A stretch of 64,000 nt of DNA. Source: Schizochytrium sp. CCTCC M209059 (Eukaryota; Sar; Bigyra; Thraustochytrida; Thraustochytriidae). The stretch covers positions 62,001 to 126,000 of the forward strand of contig KN805379.1 in NCBI GenBank assembly GCA_000818945.1, given 5' to 3'. Below the pieces are notes generated by a model. The model searched no databases and was not told the DNA's origin. It saw only the letters and a list, made by a program, of their open reading frames with translations. The position numbers and the translations under genes are program-made. Below, one piece after another: positions 11,442 to 19,421 of the stretch; within the stretch, counting starts at the first letter, position 1; every line of letters starts with the position of its first letter.

Positions 11442-12560
11442 CTTTACTTTTAGCCTGTCTGCCCTTGCCCTGGTTGAAAACGAAATTATTTGATTGATTG
11501 AACGAATGAATAAATGGATGAATGAATACATGGATGGATGGATGGATGAATGAATGAATGATCAAGCGACTCACAGTCGATAAAATTTATCAAAATCTGT
11601 CAATCATGAATCAAGTCACGATCACGTACGACCAGCGGATGATCCAAGTCTCAAGATCCGCTCCCTCCTTGCTCCCGCGATCTCTATCACCCATCCGCCT
11701 ACACATTCCTTCCTCAACGAAATAAAGAGCTCTTGGGTCCTTTTGCCGTGCAGGCAGACAAGCAAGCGAGCAAGCAAGCAAGCACTCGCGGCGGCGACGG
11801 CGCTTCTCTTCTCTCTTCTCTCCTCTCTCCATCACCTCCAAGCTCACCCTTCTTTCTTGCCTCCCTCCCTTCCGCTCGAATTAAACCGAAAATAAAAGGG
11901 CGTGGAAGAGGTCTGAAAAGGGTGAAAAGGTAAGAGAAGGGGGGAGGACGTCGCGCGGCAGTTTGTGTAAGGCCGCGGCCATCCAGGCTGCGCTGCCTAG
12001 CAAGCTAGGCGGGCGCAGCAAGGGTGAAAAATACTATGAAATACTTTCCCTCCATTGGAGGGAAATAGCTATTTCATTAGCTATAGAACAGATACTACAA
12101 AAAAATCGAAGCCAATAAGGCCTTGAAAGTGTACCCTGCCGCAGGAGGCCGCCTCCACAAAAGTGTGCGGCCGTACACCTGCCGTGGGCTGACCGGGGAA
12201 CGCGGGGAATCTGGCTTGCGGTCAAATTACCACGGCAGACACAGCAAGGGATAGCAAGAAGGACAGACAGTGAGAGAGTCCGGCACACGAACGAACTGGG
12301 AGAGAGAAGCGCGCATGAGTGTGGACTGATAAGCATCGCCGACTTGCGAGGTACATTTGCTTTTTCCAGGTGGTCAGATTGCCTCTTGCTGCTACTTCAG
12401 GCCCTTCTTTTCAACTCTACTTTTCTTTTTAATTTCGTCGTTCTCATACAAAGAAAGGGTACAAGACTCCGGGTCCGAGATCATCGCGTAAATCATTTCT
12501 CAAACAGCAATCAAATTATTTTTCTCACATGACAAACTTCATAGCACAGTGCTTTGCGGA
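11442..12560. other. Convergent intergenic region with short hairpins
   Basis: The space between the 3' ends of the polyQ gene and the TIR-like/TPR gene. It includes ATGGATGGATGAATGA-type tetranucleotide repeats just after 11,480, AAGCAAGC repeats near 11,760, and an AT-rich island near 12,030-12,110 with two adjacent inverted repeats. No gene was recognised. Confidence 0.6.
12045..12084. repeat. Two adjacent perfect inverted repeats
   Basis: Positions 12045-12065 form a 10-bp perfect inverted repeat around one central base (TTTCCCTCCA and TGGAGGGAAA). It is followed by a second one (ATAGCTA ... TAGCTAT, arms 12065-12071 and 12078-12084). They could form hairpins or cruciforms or be a terminator-like 3' structure; no mobile element was recognised around them. 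Confidence 0.6.
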
Positions 12561-14888
12561 TTAGCCCCGAAGTGCAGCTCGGCACTCCTCAACAAGGGCC
12601 TGCGAAGCCACTGTGTCAGCATGATCAGGTCCAAACACACCGTCAAAAATGTCAGCCGCATGCTCAAAGGCGTCGAGAGCAGCAGCCCAATCCTCCTTGG
12701 CCCGATACACCCAACCCATATTGTGCCATACAGCGGCGACTTTGGGGTGTCGTGAGCCCACGCACGCAACGCACACGCTGCGCGCCTCCTCCAGCAGATC
12801 CAATGCTTCCGCAAAACGATCTTGGTCCGCGTACACCAGCGCAATCTTGGTCAGTGTCGTGGAAACCTTGAGGCTCGACTGGCCGTCGAGGTCCTTGTAA
12901 AGACGCAAAGCGTCCAAGTACAATAGTAGTGCCGCGTCAAGACGACCTTGCAGACTATAGACCTCGGCAATGCTGCACATAAGATCCGCGCTCGATGAAT
13001 GGTGTGCCCCGCGCACCTTCTTGCACACCTCCAACGCCGCCTGGTACGTCTGAAGTGCGGCGTCGAGTCTGCCAAGCTCTCGATTCGCCAGCGCAATGTG
13101 GCTTAGCGCATCGACGACCTTGACGTGGTGAAGGCCATGCGTCTTTTCCAGCACCTTGAGAGCCTCGTCAAAGAGACGCAGCGCGTCCTCATAAAGACCT
13201 TGCGAGTCGTACACCAGCGCCACATTCGTAAGAGTGTCTGCAACGTCTACATGTTGTGCGCCAAGAACGTTGCGCTGAATTTCCAGAGCCTCTTCAAACA
13301 GCGCGAGCGCAGCATCGTATTCGCCAATGGAAGAGTGTAGAAGCGCAAGGTTGTTGAGTGCACTGGCTACGTCCGGGTGCATTCGTCCCTTGGTCTCCTT
13401 TTGTGCCTCAACTAACGATGCAAATGCCACAATCCCGTCGTCGAATCGACACTGCAGCGTGTACAGCGACCCTAAGCGATCGAGAGTGCGCACCAGCTCT
13501 GGGTCGAGCGGGCTGCTCGTCTCTCTGATAATGTCCAGGGCTTCCTCGTACATGGCCACCGCTTCGTCGAGGCCACCCGGGTCGCCCAAAAGGACCTCGG
13601 CCGTCTGCACTAGCAAAACGCCCAAGCGTTTCTTCTTGCGCGCACTTCCTGACCCAAGCGCACTCAAACGCGTGCTCAAGCGTAGCCCCAGGCCACCCGT
13701 TCTCGTCAACGAGTCGTTGTGCGCAGCATCTCGGGCATGCGCGACTGCGTCTCGAGCAACATGTGTGAGCCACCTACGATGTTGACTTTGGGCCGCACTA
13801 TTTATTTTAGCAAAACCTTTGGGACCCAATGTCTCTGTGATGGCCTCCTGCAGCATTGCATCGTCAAGCGTGGTCTTCGCTCTTGCGCTGCGGTCATCCA
13901 TCTTGGTCCCGAGGACCTTGGAGACCTTGCCCGCCTTGCTGGCGAGCACTTCAATCATTTCGCTCTTTTGGCCTGGCGCAAAGGCCGCTTCTACGATACG
14001 GTCAGCGTTCTCGTCGCGACCTTGCTTGGCACCAAAGAGCTCCCATCGGCACCAGAGACGCTGCAAAACCAGAGGGGCGTCCCAGCGATCGAGGACCACA
14101 ATCAAGCGCTCGAACTTGCCCATCATATCGTGCACGCCCTCACGAATGAATGCTTCGCGAGCCATGTGGGCGTCCGCTTCTTCCCGCTCCCAGAGCGGCA
14201 TGTTGCCCGAGATGAGGTCCACCCAGACAAAAGTTTCCGCGAAATCTTCAAGGGCAAAGTGCTCCTCCAAAGCGCCAACGAGATCGGCAAACTTGCACGC
14301 TCGCGCGTGGCACACAAAGGCGCCCCGAAAGGCTGCGCCGCGATCTTGGCGGCGACCGCCAAAGGCGCGAATCGAAGATGCAAGAAACGGCGAGGCCTCC
14401 TCGGCCATGGTCGTCGGCAAGACGAGCAAATCTGCGACGTCCTGCGTCGTCCATGCCTGGCGAGGCACCTTTTTGGCGTCTTTACCCTCGCGAAAGTGCA
14501 CCTTGATTTCACTCCTCACGACTTCGCCCGTACACTCGCCGTTCTTCTCGCGTTGGAGCAGCTTGAGCCTCGTTCCCTCCTCGACGCCGTTGCCGAGGTC
14601 CCGCGCCGCCACGTACAGCTCGGCGCCGGCCACGAGGCTCCCGTCCGCCACGCCTGCGCGCAGCTTTTGCAAGAACCGCACGCTCACGCCCCGCGCCGTG
14701 GCGGGCGCCAGCGCCGCATCCCCGCCTACGCCCGCGAGGTCGAGGCTGTCGTCCTCGGCGTCGTCGTCGACGTCCTCGTCATCCCCATCCTCGACCTCCT
14801 CCGCCAGCGCCTCTGCCAGCGCGCCGGCCAGGCCGTCCTTGCCCACCGCGCCCAGCGCCAGCCGCACGCTCCTGCGCACGGACCGCAT
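12561..14888 (-). CDS. TIR-like domain plus tetratricopeptide repeat protein
   Basis: A 775-residue protein; the ATG at 14888 starts a continuous frame, and the open frame upstream looks like GC-rich noise. Residues 30-55 are acidic. Residues about 188-330 resemble a TIR-like fold: AFVCHARACKFADLVGALEEH, then FVWVDLISGN, then a LIVVLDRWDAPLVLQRLWCRWEL segment. The opening motif matches the F-V-S-H-A-W pattern of TIR-like domains, but here Cys replaces Ser and Arg replaces Trp. From about residue 440 to the end are roughly eight TPR units of the kinesin-light-chain/NPHP3 type (repeating A-L-x-L-Y-x-x-A-L and N-N-L-A-L-L patterns). No nucleotide-binding P-loop is seen. It is probably a signalling or scaffold protein with TPR sensing; whether it cleaves NAD is unknown, and a catalytic Glu cannot be assigned with confidence. 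Confidence 0.78.
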   Translation of the reverse strand: MRSVRRSVRLALGAVGKDGLAGALAEALAEEVEDGDDEDVDDDAEDDSLDLAGVGGDAALAPATARGVSVRFLQKLRAGVADGSLVAGAELYVAARDLGNGVEEGTRLKLLQREKNGECTGEVVRSEIKVHFREGKDAKKVPRQAWTTQDVADLLVLPTTMAEEASPFLASSIRAFGGRRQDRGAAFRGAFVCHARACKFADLVGALEEHFALEDFAETFVWVDLISGNMPLWEREEADAHMAREAFIREGVHDMMGKFERLIVVLDRWDAPLVLQRLWCRWELFGAKQGRDENADRIVEAAFAPGQKSEMIEVLASKAGKVSKVLGTKMDDRSARAKTTLDDAMLQEAITETLGPKGFAKINSAAQSQHRRWLTHVARDAVAHARDAAHNDSLTRTGGLGLRLSTRLSALGSGSARKKKRLGVLLVQTAEVLLGDPGGLDEAVAMYEEALDIIRETSSPLDPELVRTLDRLGSLYTLQCRFDDGIVAFASLVEAQKETKGRMHPDVASALNNLALLHSSIGEYDAALALFEEALEIQRNVLGAQHVDVADTLTNVALVYDSQGLYEDALRLFDEALKVLEKTHGLHHVKVVDALSHIALANRELGRLDAALQTYQAALEVCKKVRGAHHSSSADLMCSIAEVYSLQGRLDAALLLYLDALRLYKDLDGQSSLKVSTTLTKIALVYADQDRFAEALDLLEEARSVCVACVGSRHPKVAAVWHNMGWVYRAKEDWAAALDAFEHAADIFDGVFGPDHADTVASQALVEECRAALRG

Positions 14889-15578
14889 CGCTCGCCCCGC
14901 GCGCGACCGCCACGCCGCGCCGCGCCCTCGCTCGCGGCCTTCCGGGTCTGCGCCGCCGCCGCCCGAGCGGAAAACGAGGAAAGGGTAAGGGAAAGCAGGC
15001 AGGAGGGAAGACGCCCACGCCGCCCGCACGTGCAGCACGTGCAGCGCGTGCAGCGCGTGCAGGAGCCCGGGCTCGGGCTCGGTCCTGGGCGGGCGCGACG
15101 GCGACTGCGACGGCGACGGCGACGGCGAGCGAGCGAGGGAGGGCGGGACGGGAGGCTCGCGGAGGGCCGGAGCGGGCCGGAGGGCTACAGGGAAAGCTGT
15201 TGCTCGCTGGCGGGTCAGGCTGGGCCCGCTTCCAAGGCGCGGGGTGGCGGGAAGGTCGCTCCGAGTGCTGCGCTGTGCGGCTGTTGCCGCAGTTGCGGCA
15301 GCCTGCAAGCAGGGAAGTAGTGATGGATCGAGCGAGCGAGCGAGCGAGCGGACGAACGAACGAGCGGACGAACGCTCACTAGGTCCAGGCCTAACTTGAG
15401 CATTCAAGGCTAGGTCTTGCCTTACAGAAGTGAGTGACCATACCTGTGAAAACCCACAATCATGACAATCGCGATAAGGTTGTGAGAAGTACGACCTGCG
15501 GAGGCTTGGGTGGCCAGTGTGCAATAGAGAAGCTCACCATAATCATCGACGAAACAAACAAGAAATGAGCAGCAGCAG

Positions 15579-15610
<32 letters not shown>

Positions 15611-15696
15611 ACAGCGGGGAAAGGCAAGGGAGAATGAATGTGAGACAAGGAATAAATTTGTAGGGATTTTTTTTGCCAAACCAGCACAAAAAAGCA
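14889..15696. other. Intergenic region upstream of the TIR-like/TPR gene
   Basis: Lies between the start of the TIR-like/TPR gene and the 3' end of the enoyl-CoA reductase gene, both on the minus strand. It contains an AGC/CAG tract near 15,568-15,611 and GC-rich low complexity. It presumably includes the TIR-like/TPR promoter. No other gene was seen. Confidence 0.55.
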
Positions 15697-16653
15697 TCAG
15701 AGCTTGGATTCTAAAAGTTTGGCTTGCGCCGCAGCCTCAAACACGGCTCGAGTATCTTCCTCCGAAGGTAGTTCGCCATATTTTGGGTAGTTGTCCACAT
15801 CACAGAGCACGTAGCTCGCATTCGACATAAGCGTAGCACCACCGTCGATGCGTGCTGTCACGCCCGTCACGTAAGAGGCCGCAGGGCTCAGCAAAAAACA
15901 CACGAGGCCCGAGACCTCTTGCGTGCTACCGATCCGCTTGCAAGGGATGAAAGGTGCAGCAGCGGCAATCGGGTCGTCACCGAGAAAGTTGCCCTTGGTG
16001 CGGTAGTGCAGCTTGCTGCTTTCGCTATAAATATTGCCTGGTGCGACGGAATTGACGCGCACACCGTACGCCGCCCATTCGAGCGCGAGTGTTTCTGTCA
16101 GGTTCGCGACCGCAGCCCGCGCTGCTCCCGTGTGTGCCATCATCGGAAATCCATTGTGATACGTGGCGATGATGTTCACGATGTTGCCGCCATGGTCGAA
16201 CATGTATTGATCAAAGGCCTCCCGGCATACCGCAAAGGTCCCGTTCAGGTTGAGGTCCACCACTGTCCGGAATCCATTGTTTGTGATCGCGGAAGCCGGC
16301 GCCGGGTACTGCCCGCCAGCGCAGTTGACGACAAAATTCAGTTTTCCAAACCGCTCGAGCACGTTCATAATCATGGCCGCCACCTCTTTGTCATCGCGAA
16401 TGTTGCAAACAAAGTACTCCACTTTGCGCTCCGGGAAGGCCTTGCGTAGGGTCGCAGCCGCATCCGCGAGCCGCTCTTCGTTGCGCGACGTAATGAGCAC
16501 GTCTGCGCCCAGGGTGAGCAGCTCCAAGGCGATCGCAAAGCCGATGCCCGTACCGCCGCCCGTCACCAGCCCGGCCTGGCCCTGGAAGAGGTCTTCCCTG
16601 AACACCGACGCCCACTGCGCCCGCGCTGCGCCGTCCATCGCCTGCTGCGCCAT
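15697..16653 (-). CDS. PECR: Peroxisomal trans-2-enoyl-CoA reductase (SDR family)
   Basis: A 318-residue short-chain dehydrogenase/reductase. The ATG at 16653 (context GCGAAGATGGCG) was preferred over a longer open frame because the upstream residues are unlike the family. Visible motifs are an NAD(P)-binding GLVTGGGTGIG near residue 30, NCAGG, and GFPMMAHTGAARAAVANLTETLALEWAAYGVRVNSVAPG. The classical Tyr-x-x-x-Lys is absent, as in PECR, where this region reads H-x-G-A-A-R. The segment DVDNYPKYGEL near the end matches the PECR tail (DHDNWPKG in animals). The last three residues are SKL, a canonical type 1 peroxisomal targeting signal. The enzyme reduces trans-2-enoyl-CoA to acyl-CoA with NADPH, which fits peroxisomal chain elongation or unsaturated fatty acid handling. 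2,4-dienoyl-CoA reductase is the main alternative. Confidence 0.9.
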   Translation of the reverse strand: MAQQAMDGAARAQWASVFREDLFQGQAGLVTGGGTGIGFAIALELLTLGADVLITSRNEERLADAAATLRKAFPERKVEYFVCNIRDDKEVAAMIMNVLERFGKLNFVVNCAGGQYPAPASAITNNGFRTVVDLNLNGTFAVCREAFDQYMFDHGGNIVNIIATYHNGFPMMAHTGAARAAVANLTETLALEWAAYGVRVNSVAPGNIYSESSKLHYRTKGNFLGDDPIAAAAPFIPCKRIGSTQEVSGLVCFLLSPAASYVTGVTARIDGGATLMSNASYVLCDVDNYPKYGELPSEEDTRAVFEAAAQAKLLESKL

Positions 16654-16907
16654 CTTCGCTCGCCGCGGACGAGGTCTGCCCAACCTAAGCCCCGCGCACA
16701 CGCTCCGCTGCCCGCCTTTGACGGCACGGACGAGGCGTGCGAGCTCGCTCGAGATGGACGAGGCGCGTGTACAAGCCGCGCTTTTCGCGCTAAACCCGGC
16801 CGCGAGCTCGTTCTCCACGCGCAAGGCAATCTCGCTCGCTGGCCGTGCCTCTCGAGTCCGCTTCGCTCCCTACGTTAGCGCTTTACATCGCAGCTGCCGT
16901 CGCCGCA

Positions 16908-16949
<42 letters not shown>

Positions 16950-17862
16950 GCCGCCTTCTCCATGGTGGGCGAGCGTGCCAAGATAAGATACTCTCTCTTT
17001 TCTTCCCCGGGACCTGGGACCTTGCCGCGCCAATTTTGGCGCCGCTGCGTCCGACACTCCGCCGCGTCGCCCCCGGCTCCGCCCGCGCCAGGCGGCGCCG
17101 AGCGCAGGCGGAGGCTTGCGGGACGATCTCGCCGCGGCCGCGACGCGACACGGAGCGCGGGCGGCCGCGGCGGCGCGAGGACTCGTGCAGAGGGGCCGCG
17201 AGGAGGCGAGGCGCAATGAACGAGATCAGCAGTCCCAGGGGTCCAAGGTGACCAACCGCGGCCGGGCCCTTCGCAGCCGCCGCTGCCGCTCCCGATGCCG
17301 CAGTTGATGCCGTTCCTGATGCCGATGTTGATGTTCTGTCTGCACTGCACTGCACTGCACTGCACTGCACCGCACTACACTGCGCTGCAATGCACTGCAC
17401 AGTCCTGCACTGCACTGCCGCGCGGGGAATGGGCGCTCGCGGGCCCGAAATGCTTTCTTTCGCTCGAGGCGCCCCGAAACACACTACTGGCCTTACGCGG
17501 ATGGCACGCAAAAAGGAGGGTCTACCGGTTAAAAATACCCAACGTCCGCCGGAGAAGCGGCGCGCGCGAGAGCCGGCGAGGCGCGAAGCCAGAGCGCAGA
17601 GCGCTTTGCGGCTGCGCGAGCGAGCGAGGAGTCGCGCGCGAGGTCTCGAGGCGGTGCGTTGGGCCGGCGAGGGATCTGCCGGTCGGTCGGCTGACGTGCC
17701 TGCCCGCGAACAGGAGTGACTTGCTGCTCGCTCGCCTCGCCGTTCCCGAAGGAAGTCCTCAACAAACGAACCTCTGATCCCCTAGCCAGCTCGTCTCGCC
17801 GTTGCCGCCCAGACGGACGAAGTTCAGGGAAGAGCGCGCGACGCAGCAAGCAGCGAGCAGCA
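16654..17862. promoter_or_regulatory. Shared upstream region of PECR and ArfGAP genes
   Basis: A 1.2-kb region between divergently transcribed genes. It contains a CTG/GCT triplet tract (about 16,908-16,947) and a TGCAC pentanucleotide array (about 17,340-17,415). Open frames within it are repeat- or GC-driven. No specific promoter motif was identified. Confidence 0.5.
17335..17415 (+). repeat. CTGCA pentanucleotide repeat
   Basis: About fourteen units of CTGCA (TGCAC phase), perfect for the first half and degenerate later (ccgca, ctaca, ctgcg). It sits between the divergent PECR and ArfGAP genes. Confidence 0.8.
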
Positions 17863-19308
17863 ATGTCGACGGAAAAGGTCAAGAAGGCGGTCAAGGCGCT
17901 GCTCAAGCAGACTGACAACAAGCACTGCGCAGACTGCCCGATCAAGAGCCCGACCTGGGCGTCCATCAACCTTGGCGTTTTTCTCTGCCTCGAGTGCGCC
18001 GGTATTCATCGCAACCTGGGCGTGCACATCTCCAAGGTGCGCTCCACAGAGCTTGACACCTGGCAGCAAGAATGGTACGAAGTCATGAAGAAGATTGGCA
18101 ATAAAAAGGCAAACAAGTACTGGGAGGCAAAGCTGCCCAAGGACTTTTCCGGTCGCCCGACGCAAGCAGAGGCCGAGGCACTCACGTACAAGCTGAAAAA
18201 GTTCATCACCGACAAGTACGAAAAGAAACTATGGGTTCCTAGTAGCTCCAGCGCTGGCGGATCGAGCAGCAGCAGCAGCAGCGCCACCTCTGGCGCCAAA
18301 ACCAAGTCCAAGAAGAAGGCTGCCAAAGATGACGACAGCAGCAGCAGTGACTCTTCTGACTCGTCGTCGTCCTCTAGTGATAGCAGCGATGAAGACGAGA
18401 AGGCAGAGCAACGTCGCCGCGCTCTTGCCAAGAAGAAAAAGCAGCAAAAGAAAAAGAAGGCGGCCGCAACCGCCAAACCAAAAGCTGCAGCCGAGGAAGA
18501 CCTAGACCTCTTTGGCGATTTCGATTCTGGTCCTGCCCCGCCGCAGCAGCAGCAGCAGTCGTCAGTGCAGCATGTTACGAACGGGTTCGGCGCAATGCGC
18601 GTGGGCGCACCTCCGCAGGCTGCAGCGCCTGTCTCGGCGCAGTCGTCGGTAGAGTTGGACTTTTTTGGAAATCCGCAGCCTTCGGCGCCCCCTGCCCCGG
18701 CCGCGTCTGCGGCCCAAGCAAATACAGCTTCGTCTGCTCCTCCAAAGAAAGGAACCATCGACCTTGCCTCCCTCTATTCTCAGGGCAGCAGTTCTGGAAG
18801 CACCTACGGTCCTGGGCACGGCATGGCGTATGGAGTGTCTGGTCAATTCGGGCAACAATCTCAACAACCCCAACAACAGCAACAGCAGCAGCAGCAACCA
18901 CAACAACAGTATGGCCAGCAACAATATGCTCAACAGCAATATGGCCAGCAACAATATGGCCAACAGCAATATGGCCAACAGCAACCTGCTCACCCACAAC
19001 TCCAACAACAATATGGTCAACAGCAATATGGTCAGCAGACCCAGGGTGGATACCAACACCAGCAACATGCGACATCTCAAAGTAACCAGTTTGCCCCTTT
19101 TCCCGGGCAGCAGCAGCAGCAACCACAGCAACAGCAGCCACAGTACTACCAGCAAACTCCCCTGCAAGGCCAGCAACAGTTCCAGCAACAGCAGCAGTAT
19201 CAACCGTCGCAACAGCAACAACCGCAACAGCAGTATCAGCAACAGTACCACCAGCAGGCAGCGCCATCTAGCAACGGCTCGTTCGATCCCTTTGCCGACT
19301 TTTCCTAA
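17863..19308 (+). CDS. ArfGAP protein of SMAP type with Q-rich, adaptor-binding tail
   Basis: A 481-residue protein; the ATG at 17863 begins the ArfGAP domain directly. Residues 10-125 are an ArfGAP zinc finger: C22-x2-C25-x16-C42-x2-C45, followed by AGIHRNLGVHISKVRS, in which R50 is the expected catalytic arginine finger. This activates GTP hydrolysis on Arf GTPases in vesicle formation. A linker has S/D-rich and K-rich blocks (residues 127-205). The C-terminal half carries short clathrin-adaptor-type motifs (DLFGDFDSG, LDFFGNP and a final DPFADFS) and a long Q-rich region with repeated YGQQQ units (about residues 350-470). The tail resembles SMAP/AGFG-type ArfGAPs that act at clathrin-coated membranes. 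The Q/Y/G composition is prion-like. Confidence 0.92.
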   Translation: MSTEKVKKAVKALLKQTDNKHCADCPIKSPTWASINLGVFLCLECAGIHRNLGVHISKVRSTELDTWQQEWYEVMKKIGNKKANKYWEAKLPKDFSGRPTQAEAEALTYKLKKFITDKYEKKLWVPSSSSAGGSSSSSSSATSGAKTKSKKKAAKDDDSSSSDSSDSSSSSSDSSDEDEKAEQRRRALAKKKKQQKKKKAAATAKPKAAAEEDLDLFGDFDSGPAPPQQQQQSSVQHVTNGFGAMRVGAPPQAAAPVSAQSSVELDFFGNPQPSAPPAPAASAAQANTASSAPPKKGTIDLASLYSQGSSSGSTYGPGHGMAYGVSGQFGQQSQQPQQQQQQQQQPQQQYGQQQYAQQQYGQQQYGQQQYGQQQPAHPQLQQQYGQQQYGQQTQGGYQHQQHATSQSNQFAPFPGQQQQQPQQQQPQYYQQTPLQGQQQFQQQQQYQPSQQQQPQQQYQQQYHQQAAPSSNGSFDPFADFS

Positions 19309-19421
19309 ATTTGCTTTTACTTTTACTGCACGATCTTGTCACTCTTCTGTTTGCAATAACTTGGAGAACTTTTCTTTTTTCACACGATTCTTTTCTTATC
19401 TTTTCTTTGCAAAGCCTAGGC

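Noticed and set aside
13719..15320. A 533-codon plus-strand open frame opposite the TIR-like/TPR gene
   Set aside because: Mirror frame of a GC-biased real gene; no domain, and the minus-strand TPR pattern is clear.
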